The notes beneath the pieces are model-generated. The model saw only the letters and a program-made list of their open reading frames with translations. It was not told the DNA's origin and did no database searches. 14,682 bases of DNA from Chloroflexota bacterium (GTDB taxonomy: Bacteria > Chloroflexota > Anaerolineae > CG2-30-64-16). A program made the translations under genes and the position numbers. Where the stretch lies: the NCBI GenBank assembly GCA_029555885.1, contig JAKPQT010000667.1, positions 1-14,682 on the forward strand, read 5' to 3'. Shown here one piece after another: positions 6,266 through 13,653 of this stretch (the first letter of the stretch is position 1; each line of letters begins with the position of its first letter).

Positions 6266-8654
6266 CCTGGTCGGCAAGGACGCTATCGGCCGCTCCATCA
6301 TGGCGCAGGCCCGCTTCTTCCAGCGCCGCGGGGACATCGTGCAAATCTTCGTGGAGCAGGCGCCGGAGGACGTGCCCGCGGACATCGCGCGGCTGTGCCA
6401 TGTGGTCACGCCTGCTGCGCTCCGCCGCGACCCTGAGGGCCGGTTCGCGGCCACCGACCTCTACATTTACCATTACGGCGGTCGCCACGGCCTGATAGAC
6501 TCGCTTTCGACCATTGACGGCGGGGTGGTCTGCTTCTACTATCACAACGTGACGCCGCCCGACCTCTGGAACTGGGAGGAAGACAAAGCTGCGCTGCGCC
6601 GGGGCATTGCAGGCGTCCGGCTGGCCGCGCAGGCCGACTTCGTGATCGGTGACAGCGAGTACAACCTGCGCCAGCTCGCGCACATCAGCGGCGTCTCCGA
6701 GGACCGGCTCCATGCCGTGCCGCTGCCGGTGGACATCTCCGCATTTCGCCCCGGCCCGCCGCCCGCTGACCTCCGCCGGCGTTACAAGCTGGGCGATGCG
6801 CCGGTGCTGTTGTACGTCGGGCGCATGGCGCCGAACAAGCGCGTCGACCTACTGGTTGATCTCCTGGCCGCCGTGCGCGGGCACCCGCAACACCCGCACC
6901 CCGACGCGCGGCTGCTGCTGGTGGGCGACTATGACAGCGCACCGGCCTACCGGCTGGTGACGGAGCAGGTGCAGGCGCGTGCCCGCGCGCTCGGCGTGAC
7001 ATCAGCAATCGTCTTCACGGGCCGGGTGGACCCGGCGGACTACTACCGGCTCGGCTCGGTCTATGTCACAACAAGCCAGCACGAAGGCTTCTGCCTGCCG
7101 CTCATCGAAGCAATGGCAAGCGGCGTGCCGGTCGTGGCTTCCGCGGGCGCAGCCATCCCGGACACCGTGGGCGATGCAGGCATCCTCGTCGCGCCGCGCA
7201 CGGAAGAGGTGGTTGCGGCCGACGGTTCCTCCTGGGCCGGTGAGCCGGATGTGCCGGCGATGGCGGATGCCGTGGCCGCGCTGCTGGACGACCCGGCCCG
7301 CGCGGCGGAACTGCGCGCGGCGGGCCTGGCACGGGCCGCTTCCTACACCCTCGAACGCTACGAGGAGACCTTCGGGGCCATCATCGACCGGTACTGGATC
7401 AACCTCCCCCTGCGCGTGCAGCCGGTGCCGCGCGCGCTGCTGGCCGAGGCAGCTCCGGAACCGGCTCAGTCGCGTGTCTCACCGGCCGCGGCCCCGGTCG
7501 ATATCGAAGACGCTGCCGATGCCTATTGGCCCGAACTGGCCGCAGAAGCCAGCATCACCATGCCGGAGTACACCGTCCGCAGCAAGCTGCCGCTCGTCGG
7601 CGGGCTGATCGTATGGGTGCGGCGCAACCTGACCAGCCACCTCAAGGAACCGTATGTCGATCCGATCCTCCAGCGGCAACAGGGCTTCAACCTGCGCGCG
7701 GCGTGGATCATAGAGGAACTGACGCGGCGGCTGGACGAAAGCCAGGCGCGCATGGCTGCGCTGGCCGCGCGCGTAGATAGCCTGGAACAACTCGCCGCGG
7801 CCGGCAGCGCAGCCAACGAAGCGGCGCAGGCGCGCAGCGAGCAGGTCGAACTCGCGCTGCAGCGGCTGGAGAGCGCCGTGGCGCGACTGGAGGCCCGCCT
7901 GGCAGACAGCCCCCGCGCGGCCAAAGAGTCACAGGCCGCGCCCGCCGGCGACCTGGACGCGCAGCCCCAGGCGCAGTACGGCATCAACTACCTGCGCTGC
8001 AACTTCGCAGTCGGCGGCAGCATGGCGGACGAAATGGCGCTCTACCGGCCGTTCGCCTCATTATTCGAGGCTGCAACCGGGCCGGTGCTCGACTTGGGGT
8101 GCGGCCAGGGCGCGTTCCTGCGCGTGCTGGGCGAGGCCGGACGCGCGGGCTATGGCGTGGACGTGGACCGGGACATGGTGGACGTGTGCCGCGCCGCGGG
8201 CCTGACAGCGGAGGTGGGCGACGTTTTCGATGCGCTGCACCGGACTGCGGACGCCAGCCTGGGCGGCATCTTCTCTGCCCATGTGATCGAGCACCTGCCC
8301 CGCGTGCGCCTCTCCGAACTGGCCGCGCTGTGCAGGCAGAAGCTTCAGCCGGGGGCCGCGCTCGTGTGGATCACCCCGCACGGCGGCGCGCTGTCGCCGC
8401 TCCATGCCACGTTCTACAAGGACCTGACGCACACACGGCCGCTGCACCCCGACCTGCTGCGCTTCCTGCTGGAAGCGAACGGCTTCCGCGAGGTAGAGAC
8501 GCACTCGCTGTCCGACATGCCGGAGGAACTGAAGCTGGCGCTGCTGCCCGCGGACAGCCCCGATCCCACCGCAGCCCTGCTCAACCGCAACCTCACGCGG
8601 CTGAATGAACTCATCTTCGGCCATGTGGATTGCGCCGTCATCGGGAGGCGCTGA
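6240..8654 (+). CDS. Bifunctional GT4 glycosyltransferase - coiled coil - SAM-dependent methyltransferase
   Basis: An 804-residue fusion, twice the length of its neighbours. Residues 1 to about 410 are a GT4 domain: YHNVTPPDLW, YVGRMAPNKRVDLL, and EX7E Glu282/Glu290 in HEGFCLPLIE. A Pro/Ala linker leads to a 41-residue Arg/Trp-rich block (444-484) also present in the next protein, then a predicted coiled coil (about 485-557, heptads rich in Leu, Ala, Glu and Arg). A class I methyltransferase fills about 578-804: VLDLGCGQG (616-624) binds SAM, Asp after GYGV would hold the ribose, then HVIEHLP and FYKDLTHTRPLHPDLLRFLL. The latter phrases resemble methyltransferases often annotated as O-antigen chain-terminating. 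The likely role is to add a sugar and methylate the same glycan, perhaps capping it. The start has a strong ribosome site. The stop overlaps the next ATG (TGATG). The domain order is clear; the capping role is inference. Confidence 0.9.
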   Translation: MRVSLLNLNLVGKDAIGRSIMAQARFFQRRGDIVQIFVEQAPEDVPADIARLCHVVTPAALRRDPEGRFAATDLYIYHYGGRHGLIDSLSTIDGGVVCFYYHNVTPPDLWNWEEDKAALRRGIAGVRLAAQADFVIGDSEYNLRQLAHISGVSEDRLHAVPLPVDISAFRPGPPPADLRRRYKLGDAPVLLYVGRMAPNKRVDLLVDLLAAVRGHPQHPHPDARLLLVGDYDSAPAYRLVTEQVQARARALGVTSAIVFTGRVDPADYYRLGSVYVTTSQHEGFCLPLIEAMASGVPVVASAGAAIPDTVGDAGILVAPRTEEVVAADGSSWAGEPDVPAMADAVAALLDDPARAAELRAAGLARAASYTLERYEETFGAIIDRYWINLPLRVQPVPRALLAEAAPEPAQSRVSPAAAPVDIEDAADAYWPELAAEASITMPEYTVRSKLPLVGGLIVWVRRNLTSHLKEPYVDPILQRQQGFNLRAAWIIEELTRRLDESQARMAALAARVDSLEQLAAAGSAANEAAQARSEQVELALQRLESAVARLEARLADSPRAAKESQAAPAGDLDAQPQAQYGINYLRCNFAVGGSMADEMALYRPFASLFEAATGPVLDLGCGQGAFLRVLGEAGRAGYGVDVDRDMVDVCRAAGLTAEVGDVFDALHRTADASLGGIFSAHVIEHLPRVRLSELAALCRQKLQPGAALVWITPHGGALSPLHATFYKDLTHTRPLHPDLLRFLLEANGFREVETHSLSDMPEELKLALLPADSPDPTAALLNRNLTRLNELIFGHVDCAVIGRR
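7569..7691 (+). other. Shared 41-residue block in GT4-methyltransferase fusion
   Basis: Residues 444-484 align without gaps to residues 392-432 of the next protein, with 22 of 41 positions identical by my count. Conserved are Y-x-VRS-x-LP, then G, L, W, RRN, T, H, KE, Y, D, I, Q and a final FN. The hydrophobic centre flanked by arginines and lysines suggests an amphipathic, membrane-touching helix before the coiled coil; that is inference. Confidence 0.75.
8643..8648 (+). promoter_or_regulatory. Ribosome binding site that sets the start at 8654
   Basis: GGGAGG lies 5 nt before ATG 8654. The frame is open back to TTG 8630, but this site supports the ATG, which shares its A with the upstream TGA (TGATG), an arrangement that favours reinitiation by the same ribosome. 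Confidence 0.75.
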
Positions 8655-10048
8655 TGCCCCGCGCGTGCGTGCTGGCAGAAGGCTGGGATGTGCGGTCGGC
8701 CCTGGGCCTGCACACCGAGGCGCTGGCCCGCGTGCTGGACGGCCTGGGCTGGGAGGTCGGCCTCGCGCTGCAGAACCCGCGCGGCGTGCCTGCCGCCTGG
8801 CGCAACCGCCTGGCGCGCGCCGAGGAGCCTGCAGAACTCACCATCCTGCAATATCCCATCTGGTTCCCGCTGGCCGAAACCTTGCGCGTGGCGAGTGGAG
8901 CGGCCCTCTTCTGGTATCACGGCGTCACTCCGCCGGAGCTATGGAGCAGCGCCGCGGACCGCGACGTGCTCACGCGTTCCGTCGCCGGCACCGAGCTGGC
9001 CTGGCACGCACACCTGGCCGTCTGCGATAGCCCGTTCATCGCAGAGGAACTCCGCCGCTACACCGGCTATCCCGCCGAGCGCGTGCGCGTCGTGCCCCTG
9101 GGCGTGGATGTTGCACGGTTTGCAACCCCGCCTCCCGACGCGGAACTGGACCAACTCCGCAGCCGGTGGCGGCTCACGGGCCGCCGGGTGCTCCTCTACG
9201 TGGGACGCATCGCGGGCAACAAGCGCGTCGACCTGCTGATCGATGCGCTCGCGCAGGTGGCGGATCGCTACCACGACCTGAATCTACTGGTCGTGGGCGA
9301 CACGGACAGCCTCCCCGCGTACCGCGTCCTGACAGCGCAGTTGCAGCGCCAGGCCGCGGACCGCGGGGTGGCAGACCGCGTCACGTTCGCGGGCCGCGTC
9401 GAGGATGTGTGGCCGGTCTATCACCTGGCAGACGCGTTTGTGACGGCCTCCCAGCATGAGGGGTTCGGCGTCCCGCTGGTCGAGGCAATGGCTGCGGGCG
9501 TGCCCGTGGTGGCCGGCGCCAGCGCCGCGTTGCCGTGGGTGCTGGGCGCAGCGGACGACCAGCCCGCGGCCGGGCTGCTGTTCAAGCCGGGCGATGTCGA
9601 CGCGCTGGCTGCATGCCTCACGCAGGTGCTGGACGACGCAGAGTTGCGCCGCAAGCTGGTCGAGCGGGGACGCACGCGTGCGCAGGACTTCAATCTCGCC
9701 AATTTCGCGGCTAACACGGAGCGCGTGCTGGCCGAAGCTGTACAGCTCAGCCAGGCAGGCCCGCGGCCAGCGCCGCCCGTCGCGCACGGGCCGCTCTATC
9801 AGCAGGCGGACGTCGCGCTGCGCGACTATCGCGTGCGCTCCGGCCTGCCCATCATCGGCCCGCTGGTTGCCTGGCTGCGGCGGAACAGCACGACGCACGT
9901 CAAGGAAGCCTACCTCGACCGCATCGTGGAGCAGCAGGTGCTGTTCAACCGGCAGTTGGTCGCGGAGATCGAGCGGCTCAACGCGCGGCTGGCGCGGCTG
10001 GAGCGCGACGCATCCGCCGGGCCGGTGGACGAAGAGCCGCCGAGTTAG
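8654..10048 (+). CDS. GT4-family glycosyltransferase, paralogue of the preceding fusion's GT4 half
   Basis: A 464-residue GT4 protein. It parallels the preceding protein phrase by phrase: FWYHGVTPPELW against FYYHNVTPPDLW, LLYVGRIAGNKRVDLL against LLYVGRMAPNKRVDLL, and TASQHEGFGVPLVEAMAAG against TTSQHEGFCLPLIEAMASG. The EX7E pair is Glu269/Glu277. After the catalytic domain come the shared 41-residue block (392-432) and a short coiled-coil-like tail (433-456), where the protein ends; the methyltransferase is absent. The canonical N-terminal Gly-Gly turn is replaced by SALGLHTEAL. The pair most likely arose by tandem duplication followed by gain or loss of the methyltransferase. Start ATG 8654 is set by the ribosome site at 8643-8648. 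The next gene follows after 6 nt. Confidence 0.9.
   Translation: MPRACVLAEGWDVRSALGLHTEALARVLDGLGWEVGLALQNPRGVPAAWRNRLARAEEPAELTILQYPIWFPLAETLRVASGAALFWYHGVTPPELWSSAADRDVLTRSVAGTELAWHAHLAVCDSPFIAEELRRYTGYPAERVRVVPLGVDVARFATPPPDAELDQLRSRWRLTGRRVLLYVGRIAGNKRVDLLIDALAQVADRYHDLNLLVVGDTDSLPAYRVLTAQLQRQAADRGVADRVTFAGRVEDVWPVYHLADAFVTASQHEGFGVPLVEAMAAGVPVVAGASAALPWVLGAADDQPAAGLLFKPGDVDALAACLTQVLDDAELRRKLVERGRTRAQDFNLANFAANTERVLAEAVQLSQAGPRPAPPVAHGPLYQQADVALRDYRVRSGLPIIGPLVAWLRRNSTTHVKEAYLDRIVEQQVLFNRQLVAEIERLNARLARLERDASAGPVDEEPPS
9827..9949 (+). other. Shared 41-residue block in the second GT4 paralogue
   Basis: Residues 392-432 are the counterpart of the block encoded at 7569-7691. Here the block is followed only by about 30 residues with Leu/Arg heptads (EIERLNARLARLERD) and then the stop, so it sits at the C-terminus rather than between two enzyme domains. 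Confidence 0.75.
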
Positions 10049-10054
10049 GCTGCG

Positions 10055-11347
10055 ATGCCACATTACCTGTTCGTCACGCCCTACTACGAGCCGTTCACCA
10101 GCGGGACCGTCGCGTTCGTGGCGGCGATGGCGCGACGGCTCGTGGCGGATGGCAGTGCAGTGACCGTGTTGACCACGAATGCGGAGCGCGCCAGCGACTT
10201 CTGGCTGCCGTCCCGCGCGGCCGCCCTGCCGCGCCACGAAATGCGCGACGGCGTTATCGTCGAGCGGCTGGCCCTGCGCTATCCCTGGCCCGCGCCGTAT
10301 ACGTTCGGCGTGTTGCGCCGCGCCGGTCACTGGCTGGCGCGCAGCCCCATCCCCGCGGCCTTGCAGCGGCCCGTGCTGCGCACGCTGAGCCGGGCCATGC
10401 CGCCGCTGGCGGGCCTAGCGGCCGCGCTGGACCGGTTGGCGCCCGCCGCAGACCTGGTGCACATCGAGGACAGCAGTTGGGACGGGCTGCTCTGCGCGGC
10501 CGCGGATGCCGCGCGGCGGCACAGCCGTCCGCTGGTCGTGCGCCCCCTCATGCACCTGGGAGAGGCGTCCGTGCAGGTGCATTTCCAGATGGCACACCAG
10601 GTGGACGAATACCGCAACGCAGATGCCGTCCTGGCGCTGTCAGCCCGCGAAGCCGCAGCATACGAGCGGCTCGGCGTCGCGGCGCGGCGCATCCATCGCA
10701 TCCCGATGGGCGTGGACGTGCCGCCCGCGCAGGATGCGCCTGGCAGCCTGCTCGACCCGGGGTTGGGTGCGGCCTTCCGGCAGGCGCGGGGCATCACCCG
10801 GCCCCTGGTGGCGTTTTTGGGCGCGCAGACGTATGATAAAGGCGCGTTCACGCTGGCGCTGGCCGCCGCCGCGCTGAACCAGGCGGGCGATGCGGTCGAT
10901 ATCGCGTACGCGGGGCCGGGCAGCGATGGTCTCAGGGCATTTCTCGCCCGCCAGCCCGACGCCGTGCGCGACGCGCTCGACGGGCACATCCACCTGCTCG
11001 GCCTGGTCGATGAGCAGACCAAGCATGCCCTGCTCGCCGCGTGCGACCTGCTGGCGCTGCCCAGCCAGGTGGACACCTTCGGCATCGTGCTGCTCGAAGC
11101 GTGGCTGCACGGCAAGCCGGTCGTCGGCGCAGATGCGGGTGGCATTCCTGAGCTGGTGCGCGCGGAGGAGACGGGGCTGCTCGTGCCCTTCGACGAAGCA
11201 GACAGCCTGGCCCGCGCGATCCGGCGGCTGATTACCGACCGCGGCCTGGCAGCACGACTAGGCGCCGCGGGCCGCAGCCGCACCTTGCAGGAATATACCT
11301 GGGAGCACACCTACCGCGCGCTGCTGCGCGTCTACCAGTCCATGTAA
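10055..11347 (+). CDS. GT4-like glycosyltransferase with altered catalytic motif
   Basis: A 430-residue GT-B fold protein. The N-terminus reads YLFVTPYYEPFTSGTVAF, with Ser-Gly where most members have Gly-Gly. Domain 2 opens with VAFLGAQTYDKGAFTLAL and ends with KPVVGADAGGIPELV. The first acid of the EX7E motif is aspartate (Asp340 in DTFGIVLLE, with Glu348 retained), a conservative change that should still allow sugar-nucleotide binding but sets it apart from the other five GT4 domains here. Start ATG 10055 is 6 nt after the previous stop, with only a weak TAGG upstream. The product probably works in the cytoplasm on the same glycan; specificity is unknown. An 18-nt gap follows, one of the few in the operon. 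Confidence 0.87.
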   Translation: MPHYLFVTPYYEPFTSGTVAFVAAMARRLVADGSAVTVLTTNAERASDFWLPSRAAALPRHEMRDGVIVERLALRYPWPAPYTFGVLRRAGHWLARSPIPAALQRPVLRTLSRAMPPLAGLAAALDRLAPAADLVHIEDSSWDGLLCAAADAARRHSRPLVVRPLMHLGEASVQVHFQMAHQVDEYRNADAVLALSAREAAAYERLGVAARRIHRIPMGVDVPPAQDAPGSLLDPGLGAAFRQARGITRPLVAFLGAQTYDKGAFTLALAAAALNQAGDAVDIAYAGPGSDGLRAFLARQPDAVRDALDGHIHLLGLVDEQTKHALLAACDLLALPSQVDTFGIVLLEAWLHGKPVVGADAGGIPELVRAEETGLLVPFDEADSLARAIRRLITDRGLAARLGAAGRSRTLQEYTWEHTYRALLRVYQSM

Positions 11348-11365
11348 CTGAAATAACTACCGACC

Positions 11366-12622
11366 ATGCGCATCGCCTTTACCGTTCACAAATTCCCGCC
11401 GGAGAGCCTGGGCGGGACCGAGATCTACACCTGGAGCGTCGCGCGCGCGCTCGCGACACAGAGTCACGACGTCAGCGTGTTCTACCCGCTGGCGGATGTC
11501 CCCGCGGCAGAGAAATGCGTCCAACGCGACGGCGTCCAGCTCTGGCGCGCTCCGCTGCCCGCAGACCGGCCGCGCGAGAACCCCGCCGCGCAGTACTGGC
11601 ACACCTTCCGCGATACCGCCATCGAGGCCGACTTCGCCGCCTTCCTCGCAGAGGTGCAGCCCGACCTGATCCACTACCAGCACGTGCAGGGCGTCTCCGC
11701 ACAGCTCATCGCGCTCGGCCACGGTCGGCCGCGCGTTGCCACCTTGCACGACTACTGGTACTTCTGCGCCAACAGCCAGCTCATCCGCCCGGACCGGCAG
11801 GTGTGCAGCGGGCCGCGCTTCGGCTGGAATTGCGTGGACTGTGCGACGGCTCGCGCGGACCTCGCGCCGCTGCGCGCCGCGCGGCCCCTCGTGGCGCTGC
11901 CCTTCGCCTACCGCAACGCCTATCTGCGGCGGATGGCCGCGCAGGTGGACCTGTTCCTCGCACCGAGCGAGTTTCTGCGCGGCCAGTACATCCGCCAGGG
12001 CTTCCCTGGTGACCGCATCCGCGTGCTCGAAAACGGGGTGGACCGGGCCCGGCTCGATGCCATCCCCGACGCGCCCCTGCCGGAGCCGCCCGCGCGGCCC
12101 CACTTCGGGTTCCTCGGCTCGCTCGCCTGGCAGAAGGGCGTGCATGTCCTGGTCGAAGCCTTCAATCAGCTCCCGGCCTATGCGGCGCTCACCATCTACG
12201 GGAGCGACCAGGCCTTTCCGGAGTACGCGGCGGAGCTCAAGGCGCTGGCCCTGCACCCCAACATCCGCTTTGCGGGCGCGCTCGATTACCGGAGCGTCGG
12301 CGCGGCGCTCCGTCAGCTCGATGCGCTGGTCGTGCCGTCGGTGTGGTATGAGAATTCACCCCTCGTCATCCAGGAGGCGTATGCGGCCGGCGTGCCGGTC
12401 ATTGCGAGCCGTCTGGGTGCGCTGGCCGAGAAGGTGCAGGAAGGGGTCACCGGCTACCTGTTCGAGCCGGGGGACAGCGCAGACCTGGCACGCGTGCTGA
12501 AGCGGTTGATCGTGGAGCCGCGGCAACTTGCCGCGCTGCGGCCCAATCTGCGCCCCGGGCCGGACATGGCCGAGCACGCCGCGACGCTGGCCGCGCTATA
12601 TGCTGAATTGGAGGCAAGATGA
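11366..12622 (+). CDS. GT4-family glycosyltransferase with four-cysteine motif
   Basis: A 418-residue GT4 enzyme. The N-terminus RIAFTVHKFPPESLGGTEIY (2-21) carries the Gly-Gly turn. HDYWYFC (128-134) begins a set of Cys134, Cys147, Cys156 and Cys159, matching the arrangement in the GT4 encoded at 3699-5012 (H-D-x-W-x-x-C, 12 residues, C, then two more close cysteines ending in C-x-x-C). The EX7E pair is Glu329/Glu337 in ENSPLVIQE. Domain 2 opens with FGFLGSLAWQKGVHVLVEAF. There is no clear ribosome site before ATG 11366; the 18-nt spacer is unusually AT-rich for this region. The stop overlaps the start of the Rieske gene by 4 nt (ATGA). Confidence 0.9.
   Translation: MRIAFTVHKFPPESLGGTEIYTWSVARALATQSHDVSVFYPLADVPAAEKCVQRDGVQLWRAPLPADRPRENPAAQYWHTFRDTAIEADFAAFLAEVQPDLIHYQHVQGVSAQLIALGHGRPRVATLHDYWYFCANSQLIRPDRQVCSGPRFGWNCVDCATARADLAPLRAARPLVALPFAYRNAYLRRMAAQVDLFLAPSEFLRGQYIRQGFPGDRIRVLENGVDRARLDAIPDAPLPEPPARPHFGFLGSLAWQKGVHVLVEAFNQLPAYAALTIYGSDQAFPEYAAELKALALHPNIRFAGALDYRSVGAALRQLDALVVPSVWYENSPLVIQEAYAAGVPVIASRLGALAEKVQEGVTGYLFEPGDSADLARVLKRLIVEPRQLAALRPNLRPGPDMAEHAATLAALYAELEAR
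12610..12614 (+). promoter_or_regulatory. Ribosome binding site of the Rieske oxygenase gene
   Basis: GGAGG lies 4 nt before ATG 12619, inside the last codons of the glycosyltransferase. With the ATGA overlap it argues that the oxygenase is translated from the same message as the glycosyltransferases. Confidence 0.7.
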
Positions 12623-13611
12623 TTCCAAACCAATGGTATGCCATCCTGGATTCTGGCGAAATCAAGACGGGCAAGCCGGTCGGCGTGACGCGGCTGGGTG
12701 AGAAGCTGGTTGCCTGGCGCGACCGGCAGGGCGCAGTGACGGTCATGCAGGACCTCTGCCCCCACCGCGGCGCCGCGCTCAGCCTCGGCAAGCTGCACGG
12801 CGACCATGTGGCGTGCCCCTTCCACGGGTTCGAGTTCGACCCGACAGGCCGCTGCACGCTGATTCCGGCGAACGGCCTGAACGCGCCCGTGCCGAAGGCG
12901 TTCCGGGTCAAATCCTACCCGACCCGCGAGGCGCACGGGCTGATCTTCATCTGGTGGGGCGAGCCGCAGGCCAGCTATCCGCCCGTGCCCTGGTTCACCG
13001 ATCTGCCGGATGACGCCTTCAGCTATGCCACGACGACGGATCACTGGCCGGTCCACTATACCCGCGCCATCGAGAACCAGCTCGACGCGATTCACGTGCC
13101 CTTCGTCCACAATACGACCATCGGGCGGGGCATGGGCCCCGTCGTCGATGGTCCGCGCGTCGAGTGGACTGCGGATGACCGCTTCTCGATTTATGTGCGC
13201 AACCGGCGGGATGACGGGACTCAGCCGCCTGCGCCGCCGGAAGCTGTCGAACCGGACCCGCGCAAGTTCCACCTGGAGTTCATCTTTCCGAATCTCTGGC
13301 AGAACTACCTGGGCGAGAAGGTGCGCATCTTCGTGGCCTTTGTCCCCGTGGACGAGAGCAACACGCGCCTGTATCTGCGGTTCTACCAGGGGTTTGCCAC
13401 CGCGCCGGTCATCCGGTCGGGCGTCAACTGGCTGGCTACGCCGATGAACCTGTGGGTCCTGCGCCAGGACAAGCGCGTGGTATTGAGCCAACTACCCATC
13501 AGGACGGAGCTGCGCATGGGGGAGAAGCTGGTGCAGGGAGATGCACCGATCATCGCCTTCCGGCGCAAGCGCGAGGAGCTGCAATGCGGGCCGCTTGGTC
13601 TACTCGCGTGA
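12619..13611 (+). CDS. Rieske 2Fe-2S mononuclear iron oxygenase
   Basis: A 330-residue protein with both parts of a Rieske oxygenase alpha subunit. The N-terminal Rieske cluster ligands are Cys47/His49 in CPHRGA and Cys66/His69 in CPFHGF. The catalytic domain has IENQLDAIHVPFVH, giving Asn153, Asp156 and the iron ligands His159 and His164; Asp284 in QDKRVVLSQ fits the third ligand. The length is close to the VanA/pheophorbide-oxygenase type, short of the roughly 450 residues of large benzoate or biphenyl dioxygenases. Such enzymes hydroxylate, demethylate or desaturate rings or lipids using electrons from a reductase, and no reductase or ferredoxin gene is visible here. The ATGA overlap with the preceding glycosyltransferase ties it to the polysaccharide operon. 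The substrate is unknown; a lipid carrier, a modified sugar or a quinone are all possible. The stop codon lies in the terminator stem. Confidence 0.92.
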   Translation: MIPNQWYAILDSGEIKTGKPVGVTRLGEKLVAWRDRQGAVTVMQDLCPHRGAALSLGKLHGDHVACPFHGFEFDPTGRCTLIPANGLNAPVPKAFRVKSYPTREAHGLIFIWWGEPQASYPPVPWFTDLPDDAFSYATTTDHWPVHYTRAIENQLDAIHVPFVHNTTIGRGMGPVVDGPRVEWTADDRFSIYVRNRRDDGTQPPAPPEAVEPDPRKFHLEFIFPNLWQNYLGEKVRIFVAFVPVDESNTRLYLRFYQGFATAPVIRSGVNWLATPMNLWVLRQDKRVVLSQLPIRTELRMGEKLVQGDAPIIAFRRKREELQCGPLGLLA

Positions 13612-13646
13612 GAGCGTACGGAGGGTGCACCCCTCCGTACGCTCTC
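13610..13646. terminator. Perfect 16-bp inverted repeat between convergent genes, likely shared terminator
   Basis: GAGAGCGTACGGAGGG (13610-13625) pairs perfectly with 13631-13646 around the 5-base loop TGCAC. The left arm includes the last two bases of the Rieske TGA, and the right arm ends 7 nt before the stop of the opposing gene. There is no run of T after either arm, so it is not a classical Rho-independent terminator. Its place and symmetry suit a bidirectional transcript end or 3'-protecting hairpin. Confidence 0.75.
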
Positions 13647-13653
13647 CGTAGGT

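Noticed and set aside
5093..6454. Long minus-strand open frame (about 450 codons) across two glycosyltransferases
   Set aside because: It mirrors two convincing GT4 genes, crosses their junction, and has no recognisable domain or ribosome site.
11348..11365. AT-rich 18-nt spacer as an internal promoter
   Set aside because: It is too short to hold both promoter boxes, with only a weak TAACTA-like string, and the surrounding genes are otherwise tightly packed.
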